The notes under the pieces were generated by a model. The model was not told the origin of the DNA. It did not search any database and was given only the letters and a program-made list of their open reading frames with translations. Positions 1-12,900 of a stretch of 64,000 bases of DNA are shown here, one piece after another. Positions within the stretch are counted from its first letter, which is position 1. Each line of letters begins with the position of its first letter. The DNA lies in NCBI GenBank assembly GCA_024734555.1, contig JANPWX010000081.1, positions 3,998,364 to 4,062,363 of the forward strand. The letters are read 5' to 3'. Source of the DNA: Trochalopteron elliotii (taxonomy: Eukaryota > Chordata > Aves > Passeriformes > Leiothrichidae). Made by a program: the position numbers and the translations under genes.

Positions 1-1047
1 ACCACAGCTCTGAAAACAGTGTGTCACTGTCTTCAACTGCCAAGTTATGTAATTACAAAACATTCTTAATTATACGTGTTTTACTTTTAAATAAATAATG
101 AAAAATTTAATAATGGAGACACTGACACATAATTTAGATTCTAAGTTAGTTCTGCCCTAAGACTAGTGTGAATTGTAACAAGATCTCTGCATTATACCTG
201 TGAATTGACATAATGCAATTACCACAAAATACAAACTCCTGCTAGAATGAACACGATACAGTGTTTTTTTACAGGATGGGTTACAAAGATTTGGGGGCTG
301 TGATGTGTCCATGTCAGCTGGCAGTGAGACATAGAAAGAGGAGAATAGAACAAAGCAGTGTGTGGACTCAGCCTCCACATCATGTAATGCCCATCAATGG
401 TTTATTCATGAGTGGTTCTGCTTTGCTCCCATGAAGTTAAAAATCCATCAGTGGTTGAAGAACATTAGATGAACACATGGAAGATATTCTCCAGTCAAAT
501 TATACCCAAAACACAAGTTTCATCCACTCCAGGACTGCTGTGTGATTCAGATGAAGGAGCAGTGAGTGGGGGCAATCAGGAGACACAGGCTAAAAACACA
601 CTACTTCTGTGTACTGAGAGTTTCACACCAATGCATTTTTCTTGTGAGTTCCCTTCAAGTAATTAAACAGAAGAAGGAAAGGTGCTGGAAAGAGGCATGG
701 CAAGGGGAAAATTACCACATATTTTCTGAGATTTCTTACTGTTGTGCCTCTCTGTAAAACAACTGTAGGTTTAAAAAAACAGAATGCTATCTCCCACTAA
801 TGGGTTCTACTTCTGCTGTCCACAAAGCATGATTCCCAGATTCTAAAGATCTGACAAGGCTTTTGTGGGGAACTATTCCTTGAGCCAATAAATCCTATGA
901 GAAGAAATGCATGAGAGTTGGCGTGAACTCTCTGATGAAATTTCTGAATTTCTGAAACTGAAAACTCTCAGGTGAAAATTCTGATATACAACTTACAAAT
1001 CCATTAGAAGGCAAAATCATTTCTGTATGAGAGGAGTTTGAGGAGTG

Positions 1048-1765
1048 TCACAGAATTGTTTGGGTTGGACAGAACATAAAAGATCATCTCATTCCAACCA
1101 CCCTGCCATGAGCAGGGACACCTTCCACAAGACCAGGTGGCTCAAAGCCCTGTCCAGCCTGGCCTCGGACACTTCCAGGGATGGGGCAGCCACAGCTTCT
1201 GTGGGCAGGGCCTCATCACCCTCACAGTAAAGAATCTTTTCCTTACCTCTGATCTAAACCTACTCTCTCTCAGTTTGCAGTCATTACTCCTTGACTAACC
1301 ACTACATGCCCTTGTCATAAGTCCCTCTCCAGCTCTCCTGTACCTCCCTTTAGGTACTGAAAGGCTGCTTGAGCCCCAGCTCTCTCTGTCCTCACAGGGG
1401 AGGTGCTCCAGTCCTTGGATCATCTTCATGGCCTCCTGTGGACTCTCTCCAACACATTCATATTGTTCCTCTTTTGGGGACCCCGGAGCTGGACTCAGCA
1501 CTGCAGGTGGGGGTCACCAGAGCAGAGGGGCAGAATCCCCTCCCTGGGCCTGCTGCTCCCTTGATGCAGCCCAGGACACGTTTGGCTTTGTGCTGCAGAC
1601 ACTCACGGCTGGGTCTCCTGCATCAACAGCCCCACGTCCTTCTCCTCAGAGCTGCTCTCAATCCATGATCTGCCCAACATGGATTTGTGCTTGGGATTGC
1701 CCTGAGCCAGGTGCAGGATCTTGCTCTTGGCCTTTTGAACTTGATGAGGTTTGTGCAGGCAAGTC
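1048..1765 (-). mobile_element. CR1 LINE fragment, 3' end, antisense to the plus strand
   Basis: Seen: the plus strand reads the reverse complement of an avian CR1 3' region: TCACAGAATTGTTTGGGTTGG at the left, then the CTGCCATGAGCAGGGACACC block, CACAGTAAAGAATC, ACTACATGCCCTTGTCATAA, GGGGAGGTGCTCCAG, GGAGCTGGACTCAGCACTGC and CTTGATGCAGCCCAGGAC. It ends near a TTGAACTTGATGAGGTTTG block that encodes the end of the reverse transcriptase ORF on the minus strand. About 700 bp remain, with several short deletions and substitutions, so it is 5' truncated and inactive. Open frames of 60-113 residues on both strands here are by-products of the element. Confidence 0.93.
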
Positions 1766-2312
1766 TTAGAATTCATAATGAATTTGAAAAGCTGTCAGCT
1801 ACTAATGAACAGCAGTCTGATCTAGCCTGTGCTATCTAGATGCCGCTAACAGAGAAAAACCCACAGAACAATTCAAAGATACTGCAGAATTTTTTAAAAA
1901 TAAAATATACATTTGAAAATACACTTCTACATCCTATACCACCCCCACTCTTACAAGTTTCTTCCTTTGCTTTTGTGATTTATTAGACTGCCACAGGCTG
2001 GTCTAGACAAGACAAAATTAAATAAAAATATGTTAATACTTTCATAAGAGAAAAATGAATAAATTCCTGATCACACTGTGATCACAGAGCATACTTTCTT
2101 CCTTTTTCCCTGAACTACTTTTCAGCTGATCTCTTTTAATAGAGTTGATGATCTTTGTCAGGGTGAAATGCAACGTGAAATTTGCACTGGTGGAAGGAAA
2201 GCCAAAGCTGACAAGTGTCCAACATCACTCTCCCTTACATCATGCAGTTCAAAACATAACGATTTTCTAAAATGATAGAATTGAAACGGTGCCTCACAAA
2301 TCAGAAATTTCT

Positions 2313-2654
2313 TTACTGGAAATTAATTCCAGAAGAGTGCCATGGAAATGCTTCTACATGTAGATGAAACAGAATTGACGGCGTATTTAATGACTGTGGG
2401 GAAATTGATGGAGTATTTAATGACTGAAAGACAGAGGATACTGAAAAAAGACAAATATTCTTAAAATTTAGATTGGTTTTTTTCATTGTGACAGCTGGCA
2501 AAAAACGGAGTTTGAATCTGGGCAATGACTGATGAAGTTGTAAGGTAAAGTTGGAGGTGTTCATTATAAGCAGCACTAGGACTGACTGGGTTATTTCAGC
2601 ATTACCAACACTTGATAATATCACTCCTCTGAGATACAGGTTTATCCCTGACAC
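2313..2654 (-). other. Unrecognised open frame containing a short tandem duplication
   Basis: A 113-codon open stretch on the minus strand with no splice-site context that fits the CFAP47-like phase chain and no recognisable domain. Part of it (2372-2426) is a 30-bp tandem duplication of a 'GTATTTAATGACTG' core. It is most likely chance openness in AT-rich intron sequence. Confidence 0.3.
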
Positions 2655-2995
2655 ACCTGTAAGGGTTTCCCTGTTTACAAAGCTTTAGGAATCCTTCACA
2701 GCTGGAATGTATCCTTACAACCTTTCCAGGATTTACTAATTATCGATTTTCTCTTAATATACATTGAACTTAGAAAATAAACCTGCAGCTGGATACTCTC
2801 CTTCCATTTCAGTAGGGTTATTCTTATTTCTGCAATAGTTGAGCACTGGATTTTAGACCATTCAGGGCTTGGATTAGAAAGAATATCCAGATTGGCAGAC
2901 TATAGGCTTTAAAAAATCATTTTAAATGAAAATCAGAAAATCATGTACCAATCTGTCCACGTTGGAAAAAAACCCAGCCAAACATGAAAATACCC

Positions 2996-3105
2996 AGCCT
3001 TCCCCCCTTAACCCAAAAAAAACCAAAACCGCCACCATCACCCAACAAACCAAAAACCACAACAACAAAAACAAAACAAAACAAAACCACAAACCACAAA
3101 AACCT
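2996..3105 (+). repeat. A/C-rich low-complexity stretch
   Basis: The plus strand is almost entirely A and C, with CAAAA, ACAACAAAAAC and AAACAAAAC units. It is a simple low-complexity tract giving meaningless open frames on both strands. Confidence 0.85.
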
Positions 3106-3730
3106 GGAGAGGAAAATGAGAAATAAACCTTTCTTCAAGAACTTTTTCTGAACATTGAAAAAACAGTCTGTCAACCATTCCTTACTTGGAAATAGAAGCA
3201 TGTGGAATTATCACAAAGAAAGTTAAAATCAATATTTTATTTTGCTATTTGCAAAGTAATGGCACCAAGCATTTACCCAACACAGAAGATACCATGACTA
3301 CTAATGACCAGAGAGAAAAAGTGAGAAGTGAAACTGCTTCTGTCCCAAAACCTCTCAACATAACACTATTAAACAGTACTAACACTATTAAGAGCCAAGT
3401 TTGTGGCAATTTTTTCAGTTTTTACTGTAATTTTCCTCATAGAATAAAATGAACACACACATAGAAAATGAGATTACATTATTTTTCTTATTCAAATGCT
3501 GCATTGACATTTAAAGCATTGTATAATACTAAACAACTTGCAGTGGGCATTCTAGTGACCACATGCACCAAAAATAATAAATCTAATTCAATTTAGATAC
3601 AGTTGTGCCTCAAACTGGAGGAACTACTATGCTTCTATGTAAAAATTAGGAAGAAACTATTATATTTTAAATTAAAACAGCTGTTTCCTTTACTTCCTTT
3701 AATTTATGGGTCTTCACTGAAATCCATTTC

Positions 3731-3920
3731 ATAGACTCACAGGATACACTGAGTTGGAAGGGACCCATGAGGAACATTGAGTTCAACTCCTGGCCCTGCA
3801 CAGGGTGACCCCAAGAGTCACCCCATGAGCCTGAGAGCGTTGTCCAAACACTTCCTGAACTCTGTCAGGCTGGTGCTGTGACCACTGCCCTGGGGAGCCT
3901 GTGCCAGTGCCCAACCAGAA
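3731..3920 (-). mobile_element. CR1 LINE fragment (second subfamily), antisense
   Basis: The plus strand begins ATAGACTCACAGGATACACT, followed by GAGTTGGAAGGGACCCATGA, CTCCTGGCCCTGCACAGGGTG, CCCCAAGAGTCACCCCATGA and GGCTGGTGCTGTGACCAC. This is the reverse complement of a CR1 3' end of a different subfamily from the one at 1048-1765 (compare the 'CTGGCCCTGCACAGG' block). Roughly 190 bp survive; the rest is lost to 5' truncation. Confidence 0.88.
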
Positions 3921-5057
3921 ACCCACATTGTCTACTGAAAAGTAAGGACTACAATAGGATTTTACTCTAAATTTCCAGTCAGATAACTTCTTCTATTCAA
4001 ACAAGGGATTTCTTTTACTGATACACAGTGATTAAAATAAATGAAATTAGACTAGAGGTCAAAATTAATGACTTTTAAAATATGGCTTATGGCTTTCAAT
4101 ATTGACTTATTCAATACTTTTATTTCTATAAACACCTAAATCATAATCTGGTTAATAGCAAAGTACAAGCTTAAATGATTTCAGCTATAACAGGTCAAAA
4201 GCATTTTAACAAAACTTGGGCAGCATAAAACTGGGCTTGATTCGTTTAAGTAATCAATCTCCACTTTGAATTTTAGGTTGAAAGGAAAAACAAATCCAAA
4301 ACCAATATGTAGTGAGATGGGTCTCAACAATGTAGAAGTACAAAGTTAAAATATTTTATTAAAAACTTGAATTAAACCAAATTATGTCTATGTCTTTCAG
4401 ATACATATCTGCAGATACACTTTGATATTGAAATTTTTCACCTTAAGGATGTTCAGATATGGACGTAACAAAGCAAACGAAAGGTAACTGGAAAATCCAA
4501 TTCAAGATCACTAATCTCTAATCAGAATTAAGCATTATGCCAAAGATAGATGAAAGCACATGCAATAGTACTTAGCACAGAAAATTCTGAGCAAATAAAT
4601 GAGGACAGCGACACAATGCAGGAGTTTGGGGTGGGGGCAGTACAGACCTAACTGTGGTATTTCCTTTTAGCTGATTTTATGCACTGAAAACAGAAGAGAG
4701 TAGCTCTATGCTGACACCAAGATGTGAGCTACAAACAATTGCATGGTGCTGCTAGATAGAAGTCTTTGTTTCTTCAGAATTCTCTGCACTCTTCAACAGA
4801 GGAGCACCATCAACTGATGATCAGTGCCTCAGGCCATCCACCAGGGTTAGAACTTGCGCAGAATCAGAAACTCAGCCTGAATCCTGACACCTCTCACCTC
4901 CCCTTTCCATGTGGTGGGAGCTGTCACCCTGGCACAGGCGTTGCCTTTCAGACAGAAGTCCATGTATGAAGTACAAAAAGGCTGAGACAACCTAAAGCAT
5001 TTCCAAACCTCAAACACAAAACTGGAATCTGCAAGGAAATATACTCATTGACTACAA

Positions 5058-5270
5058 CAGGACATCAGGAAAAAGTTTTGCACAGAAAGAGTAATAAAGT
5101 ATTGGCATGGTCTGCCTGGGGAGGTGGTGGAGTCACCATCTCTGGATGTGTTCAAGAAAAGACTGGATGTGGCACTTGGTGCCATGATTTAGTTGAGGTT
5201 AAGGTTGGGTTGGGCTTGATGATCCTGGAGGTCTCTTCCAACCTAATGATTCTGATTCTGACATTTGCCA
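5058..5270 (+). mobile_element. CR1 LINE 3' fragment, sense on plus strand
   Basis: Reads ACATCAGGAAAAAGTTTTGC, then a GGGGAGGTGGTGGAGTCACC block, AAGAAAAGACTGGATGTGGC, GGGCTTGATGATCCTGGAGG and TCTTCCAACC, and ends in a short degenerate ATGATTCTGATTCTG tail. The tail is the typical CR1 3' terminal microsatellite, which fixes the orientation. A 147-residue open frame that starts in it continues into unrelated sequence. Confidence 0.9.
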
Positions 5271-7878
5271 AGATGATCCCACACTGTTCCTGGGGTGCCC
5301 CCACTGCTCAGCTCCCTGGGCCCTCCCTCCCTGTCTGCAGTCTGGTGGTCACCGTGGCCACCATCAAGAACAGCAAGATGCTACTCCTGGCTCATTTAAC
5401 ATCTCCATCTTGCCAACTTTCCCTCTGCTGTAGCCAATTTTGGATGTTTCAGAAGTCTGATCACTTGTGTAAGACAGAACAGTACTTTTGACATGCTGAG
5501 GATAAATTTGTATTCCAGTTGATGATGAGATTCAGCTATAACTACCATACACAAGCAGTGTTATTAATATTTTAAATTAAATGTTGGTAATCCTCTTTGT
5601 TCCAAGGGCCAGGAAGGAAGAAGTCTCTAAGGTCAAAAAGAGATCAATGTACTCATTAAATCTGACTCACTGATGCAGCAGATGTACCAGGTGTCTATGC
5701 TTTTTAAATATTTTTCAGCTTTTGAAGCAATTTCAAGTTCTCACCTTCACAAGGCTCTGTCTACAGTTTTCACTAGTAAGATCTTCCAGTGTTTTATTGT
5801 TCTCATTACTGAGACATTCCATGCAAGATTAAATAATTCAGATGTAAATTCTTGGCTGTTAGCTCTTGATGTATGTTGGTCAGCCAAACTGAGACAATAT
5901 CACTAAATATTCTTTATTCTTTTCAGTGAATTATCTCATTTCTTCTCCATTTCTTCTTTGGCAAACGAAGTTGATAGAGCTGTTTAACATTCATATGGCA
6001 AGGCTTGCTTTTCCAGTCCCCCATGCTTCTAGCAGATTTCTTTGATTTTCTTCCAGTATTTCAAAACCATTTTTAACCTTCAAGAACCAGATGTGTGACA
6101 TTCTAAGTAACAGTACCACCAGCATTATTTGCTTTCTGTTCATGTCTGACCATTCTTCAGCAGTCAAGGACTGTATTGGTTCTCTTTCCTGGTGTCACAC
6201 TGACAGTTCTACTAAGACATTAGCTAGGATAATCCCATTCCAGTACATTATAGTCAGAAAGCTCTCACAGTCCAAAATTAAGTGCCTGGCATGTAACTAG
6301 TAAATTCAGCAATCACAATTCCATAATGGTAACCACATGTTATTATTTGCTACTCAGAAATATTCATGTCATCTTCCAAATTCATCAATAAAAAAAATTT
6401 ATTACATTTTCCATAGAGATCTGAAGAAGAGGCACAGGTACTTCTTTATGTCCTTTATCTTTCTTTAAAGGAATTATCCAAATTTTAAGGTCAGTAATTT
6501 CAGTGCCCTGAACATTGCAGAAGTATTTCATACTTTAATGTGGTTTTTTCAAGTTTTCACACTGAATTTGATTAAAATTTATAGGAAGAGTTCAAACGCA
6601 CCTTGAGAATTTCCCATACAATAGGAGTCAATAGTGTACCTCAAATCTACCTTTCCCTTTTACCACTTCAGAGAATTTTCAGATCAGAAAATGATACAAG
6701 GCAATGCATGATCCTGCGGGACAAAAACCTACACTACTCTTTTCAAGGTCTCAAATCACTAATTCTTTTGGTCCAGCTTTCATGTTTCTTACTAGCACCA
6801 GACACCTCCCAGCATACTCATCCAACACCAAGACTTTGAAAACATCATTATCTTCTTCCTCCCTACAGAAGTTCACAGTCAGGACACTGAACTTGAAGGA
6901 AAGAAGAGCAAACCTGAAGTCATACATGAACAATGATATTTAAATATTTTCAGAAGTGCTTACTGTTTTGTATTTTTTTCCCCTCATTTGAACACATGTA
7001 AAACCAACTGAGGAGATTCCTCTCCCTTCCCAGCATCTGTGATTAGAAGAGGTATTCCTCTAGAACTTCCATCACTTATTTTTATTTGCAGAAATGTTCC
7101 TGCAGAAAATACCACACCAGTCATTTCTACTCATATAACCTGTTACTACCACCTGTTATTACAATGCATGCAGAAAGCAGGATGTCTCAATGATAAAGCA
7201 AAAATCCATTTACAGAAGTTAGGAAAAATATTCGCTCTGAAAACAAACACCTTACAAATGATAATTCAAAGACAAATAAAATTATAAATCAGTGGGAAAC
7301 AAACCCACTATTTATTGAGCAAACATACTAAAAAAATATTTACTCTTTACATAGTTAAGCGATTTAAAGTATACTTATTTCATATGATGCAATTGTTCTT
7401 CTAGTATGACTAATATAATTTAAACTTTTTTTGAGAGTGACAGTACGTATTCATTTAGTAATAGAATGATTAAATACATCCCAATGATTAAAGAAATTTA
7501 AATGACAAAAATAATTTTGCATGCATGAAGAAGCAAAGTACCAAAAGAGCCATATTCTGTTGTGGACAACAGATACACTGAAGTTTTTTTAGAATTCAGG
7601 CTTATTTGAGATCCAAAATTAAAAGCAGATGTCAGCACAATAAAAGTGTAATTCTTCCAACAGGATAAGGATACTTTTATTCAAGCATTTATTTTAGTTC
7701 ACATCACTGAGCTTAAATGAGATCTTAATAAGTACTGAATTTCATTTATCAAAAAATGTTTGTGTGGTCACTTAATAAAATTGATTAATCCTCTGTGATA
7801 GCAGCCACAACAACAATAAAAATGAAATTTTTCTTCTAAATGCAGTAGAACAAAATTAGACATTTAGAGTAATCTTAC

Positions 7879-7976
7879 CAGAGCTTTACAGTCCACATCT
7901 ATTGTCCTTTCTGCTGCTGCAGGTGTGCTGTAAATCTTCAGGGAGAACCACACTTTGCAATTTGTAGAACTTCCTC
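7879..7976 (-). CDS. CFAP47: CFAP47-like exon 8 (ASH/Ig-like strand; last exon found)
   Basis: Seen: acceptor TTTCTAACATAG, donor CTG|GTAAGAT, 98 bp, phase 1 in and phase 0 out, 32 full codons. It encodes GSSTNCKVWFSLKIYSTPAA, then AERTIDVDCKAL. 'VWFxLxIxSTPxxxxxTIDVxCxAL' is a typical boundary in CFAP47, where one domain ends and the next opens with a strand that usually continues into an IPI motif. That continuation must lie in the next exon, which I could not find between here and position 1. The gene therefore continues out of the window, and no stop codon or poly(A) signal belonging to it is visible. Confidence 0.88.
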
Positions 7977-9893
7977 CTATGTTAGAAAAATCAAAATGCC
8001 TTACAAATTATCCTGTGAGGTGATCAATGCTAGCAGCCTTCAAATCAATGAGAACTTTGAACTTTTAGCAGAAATGTCACTCACTGTTCATACTGAGACA
8101 AAGCAAATCATAAACTGATTTAATCACTGTCACCAAAGTGTATTATCTAATCATCCCTTCTTGCCAGGGTTCAAAATAGTAACAAAATTAATATATACAC
8201 AAATTGAATGGAAATAGCACTTTGGCAAATTAGCTTCCTAGACTATCACATTGTTTCTGGGTTTTAAATATCACTGATTTGTATCTAAAACTTCATAGCA
8301 AACAGACAGTACTTTTGTAATTTTATATCAGGAAATTAAAATTAGTTCCTCTCACACAATATTTTTTGTATCTACCATTTTCCTGTTTTTAGAACACAGT
8401 CATGAAGTTTAATAAAATTATCTCATCAATCTCATTCAGGTAGATGAAACAAATTAAGCCTGAAATCTCTACCATAAGGCCTGATTTTCCAAGCACAAAT
8501 ATTTCATGTGGCATGATTTTTTCATGTATAAAGAGCTGTTCAGCACCTTTTAATAATGCATACCCAAGAACTACTTGCACTGTTCCTGTTTGTCAGTATA
8601 TTGTATGAGATGAAAATAGCCTTAATCCTCCTACTCACACTTTCCTGAATTATACACTAGAGAGCTCCATTAGCACTCCTGTTTTACCACAGCATTAGTC
8701 TTGGGAGCTCCTACTGATTTTCTCTTCTGCTGTGACCTCAGTTCATCTCAGTCATCATTTTCCTTGTTGTAGTTCCTTATTCCACATATATGACTTTATT
8801 TCCAAACGCTGTTTCCAATAAAATCGTTTCTGATGGGATTTATTTGCATTATTTTCTCACAATTTTCACCAAATACATCTGTATTAACTTACTCATTTTC
8901 TTTGGGGTAATTTGATTTACATACAATTTACTGAGCTTTAACACCAGGATTCCAGGCTTACACTGTCTGGAATAGCCTCAGTGTCTTACAATCTATAAAA
9001 ATTAGCATCATTGAGCTAAAGAGATCTTCTGAATGTCCATTAAAGGATTCTGGCATGTACAAGACCCTGAGTTTAATCAATTACAAAAGGTAAAAAAAAA
9101 AAAAAATACACAGAAGAGAGTTAACTTGTGCAATAAGGGAGGATCACGTTGCACCAAAACAGAACATACTACTGTGGAAGATGAAATAAAAGTTCTTAAT
9201 TAAACACCAAAAGAAAATCAGAGAGTACCAATAGCTTGGGACATCATGTCCTTCAAGAATGCAGTCAAGTTGTAGGAAAAGCTCTGAAATTCAGGTGGGA
9301 AACAAAAGAGGAAAAACATCAACAGTAAAGTTCCATTTACTGAGAATATGTGATTAAACTACAGGACAAAGGTATTTATTAAAGTGCAGCAACACATTCA
9401 TGAATGAATATCTGTACAGTTAAGGAAAACAGAAAAGAGCATAACTTCTATTTCAACAAAATTAACAAGGCTGCCACCCTCTCCTCAAACCTCCAAGAAC
9501 ACTCATACCAAGAAAATCTCCACCCTCAAATGACAACTTGCTAAGGATGTAAAAAAGCAGTAGCACAATCTTTTCAAACACATCTGAGGCTGGTAGCCTG
9601 ACAAACTCAGAAGGACTGAGAGATGATCAGGGTTGAAAAGGAATGCTCAAGGAAGAAAAGGCTGCAGCAGAAAATCTAAATTAATTATTTGCTCTAGTGC
9701 TCATTACAGTGGAGTTCAGGGACTTTCTCAACTCTAGAGCTTGTTTTGAGGGGAATGGTCAGACTCTTCCAAACTGAAGTTTCAGCAGAAGAAGTTTCAG
9801 AGCAGACTGACAAACAAGAAAGTAACAAATCACCTTTGCAAGAGTGTCTGCCCAAAAATTTTGGTTTAATGTAAGATGTCCTTCTCCATGGCA

Positions 9894-9957
9894 GGGAGGT
9901 TGGAACCAGACAACTTTTAAGGTCCCTTCCAAGCCAAACCAGTCTATGATTCTGCAA
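9894..9957 (+). mobile_element. CR1 LINE 3'-terminal remnant
   Basis: Only the last ~60 bp remain: GAGGTTGGAACCAGACAACT, AAGGTCCCTTCCAAGCCAAA, then CAGTCTATGATTCTG. The TCTATGATTCTG tail marks the CR1 3' end in sense orientation on the plus strand. Confidence 0.85.
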
Positions 9958-12900
9958 GTCTATTAATTCAAAAGGACCTCATGTATTAAATTGTGGTGGT
10001 GCAATCCAGCATGTGGCCCATTGGTAACATCAGCTTGGGATATGAAGAAATGAAAAGACAGAGAATATGTTACCAATTTTTAGACAGGTCTCCTGCACAA
10101 ATTCAGAAATTACAGATGTGAGTTTGTTTATATGTTCCAAAGAAAATTATTAAGCATCACAATATGAGAGGAAAGCCACAACACACAAAACTATTTGAAT
10201 TCTTTGACAAAATCAGCAGCTGTGTGAAGAAGGGAAATGTGGTTTACAGAGTACCCTGCCTTGTTACTTGTCATTACAATATTAGGCCTTCCAGCAACTC
10301 ATATATACTACATCCAAGTTATTTTTCCATATACACTTAGAGCCTTCATTTTCTCTCTGACCACACATTTCTCCTCTGTATTTGTAACTTTCCTGAATCA
10401 CATTTCTGTTCTTCATAACTGCAGTAATATAAAACCTATAATCTACTTCCCTTCTCTCTTCTTCCTCTAATATACAAATTCATTTATTCTGTTCAATTTG
10501 CTTAAAAAATACTCTAATTTCTGATATTTCTCAACAGCAAAGCTTTCAGGTCAAGTTGCTTTCTTTTTAGTTTTGACTTCAAGTATTTTGAGCTATTAAA
10601 ATCTTCTTCTATGTTAGAAATTATTGATTTGGTTTTTTCTACTTTTCATGCATTTGAATGTTTAGATTCATTTCTCTTTAAATTTTTCTCAATTTTGAAA
10701 AATCAAACATTTTTTCTGAAGACCCTAAATAAGCTACAGTACTTACAGATTATCTTTCTGGGAAACAGCTATCATGTCTGGGAGGAAAAACCTTGTATGT
10801 ATTTTTCAATGATGTTACATGTATTTAGATATTTTCCACAATAATATTATTTGCATAACACTTGGCATGTCCCTAAAAATTTTTAAATACTTTCATGGAA
10901 ACAGTTTCCTTAATACATGATATGAACCTGGTAATTCTCTGCTGAAGGAGTATCTTCTTTATTTTTGCAGCTGAACTCTTTACTGAAAGTTTCTGAAATT
11001 CCTGCTTAGTATTAAGCCTTGAAGTTGTATAAACTTTGATGTTCTGTCAACTTTTACTCAGTGAAAATGCAGCTGAATTGTTGTTTGCTGCCCACTAGCA
11101 TTGTTAAAAACATAAAACTTGGGGCTTTACCCTCACTTAGCTGAAAACCCGATACCAAATAGTGACTTTAAAGTTGAGTCCCTGCTCATGTAATTACCCA
11201 TATAATGTATTTGAACAGGCTACATCAAGGTCAATTTATTGCAATTATCCTCATCCCCATGTAATTATAGTCTAATCTTAGTCCAAATTTCTTCTCTTCC
11301 TAAGGCAACCCACAAGACAGAAACTAGCTCTTACTCCCAAGAATACTCAGAAGTCACTTCCAAAGCTATAAAGCTTAAACCCCCTGATAAAAATAAAATA
11401 CCTTAAAAAGATCAAAATAACAGCAAATGCTTTTGGAATTTCCTTTAGTTCTATCTCAGTATTCAAACCCAAAAAGTAACTTGCATGGCTGAAGACAGGT
11501 GTAGTATTATAAATTCATTTTCTAATGTACAGAGCAGAAGATCAGGAGTTTGGGTATTTCTTTCACCATTTTTTGTTCGAGTTTTTCAAAGAGTTTTACT
11601 TTACCAGAGAGTAGATGCTGGGAAAGGCTCAACAATCAGGGGCAATGGAGATAAACTCAATATACTCAGGCTGAAACTCAGACATGGCTCTTTCTCTAGT
11701 CACAGAACAAGGTTATATTTGTCTGTTTCTGTTTTCTGCACACATTTCAAAAGCAGGCAGAAAAGAAAAAAGTCTGCACGCTTCCTTTTCGCTCTACTTT
11801 TCTAAACTTCTATTGACATTTTTAATGCATTTTAAGTCTTTTCTTAGGGCCTGAGCACTACACTTTGATGTCTTGTGAGATAAACTCCATTTGACTTTAG
11901 GCCTGGATCTCTTATCTCCTCACTCTGGGCCTTCGATGACAAATAAAAATCCTTAGCCTGCTTTATGCAATCACCAGGTCATGATCTTGTCAGATCTCAT
12001 GAAATAAATAAAACAAATTGTAGTTGGTACTTCAGAGGGAAATCACCACTAGAGAGGAGCAAGCACAAATCTTCTGAACATAAAAATGCATCTACTTCAA
12101 TATTTAATCTCCACCACCTTCTCTTTTAGTCTCTCCTTTGGTCAGTAGGCTTTCACCTTGACAAGTTGGGGTCAACCATCTGTCACTAATGGTTAGTGCA
12201 AACCAGCATCTTCCATATGTTAGCTGCTGCATATTTAGTTATCACCACTGTAAAAGAGCTTCCTAATTTTAAGTTTTTAAAACTTTCCCTGATTATTTTG
12301 TAATTTTTGGTTTTACTATGAAATCACTGGAAACATAGAAAGCTGTGTAATTCCTGTTTCATGTTACCCTGAGCTGGGGGAACAACAAAAACAAAAGTAA
12401 GGCGAATTTCTGTATCCATTCCTTAATAACAAGTCAATTTCTTCAACTAGTATTTACCTACAGTAATTACATTTGTGAACAGACAGTTCTGTATTTAAAA
12501 CACAGGACCACTAAATTACAATTTACATGAAGATTAAACTTGAACCTTCAACAAACATTTCAGGTTAAAACCTCAAACTTATTTTCCAAACCTTATTCCT
12601 GCTTGTATGATATAAGAAAATCATTGGGTTTTCTTCCTGAGCTGAATATCCTTTTGTAATTGAATCAGTCTGGTGCCTTGTCCTACTTCTCTTCATTGAT
12701 GCAAATAAATTGTTTCTCCTTTACCTGATCTCTTTGTTTATTGTCCAATTTTAAAAAATATTATAAAATCTTACTTCGCATACCAGTATTTTAAGCCATG
12801 CACTTCTAATCTTGTATTTTGTATCATGTCCTGAAGAGTTATCAATTCTGAAATCCTCTTCCTTCTAATCACAAGATGCTCCTTTCTGCTCAGTTGGATA

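Larger units (their letters stand above)
1..7878 (-). other. Intron or 3' part of the CFAP47-like gene, no exon found
   Basis: This stretch follows the last exon in transcription order. It contains three CR1 fragments, an A/C-rich low-complexity patch, and otherwise AT-rich unique sequence. I looked on the minus strand for a phase-0 exon continuing the ASH domain (expected to hold an IPI-like strand) and did not find a convincing one. The next exon is therefore probably beyond position 1. Confidence 0.6.

Noticed and set aside
1295..1769. Open frames of 68-113 residues
   Set aside because: They lie within a degraded CR1 fragment and are by-products of it.
4681..4960. GC-richer stretch with acceptor-like CTTCTGTTTTCAG and GTGAG sites on minus
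   Set aside because: Frames stop quickly or give peptides unlike the expected continuation.
5048..5491. 147-residue plus-strand open frame
   Set aside because: It begins in a CR1 3' end and runs into unrelated intron; no domain recognised.
6375..6434. Strong acceptor CTCTTCTTCAG on the minus strand as a possible terminal exon
   Set aside because: Phase 0 gives only 11 codons before TGA and would end the protein in the middle of a domain; no family support.
6751..6933. Minus-strand open frame with a TGTAG acceptor and a GTAAGA donor, as a continuation exon of the gene
   Set aside because: From that acceptor the required phase 0 meets a TAA after four codons, and the open frame carries no ASH motif.
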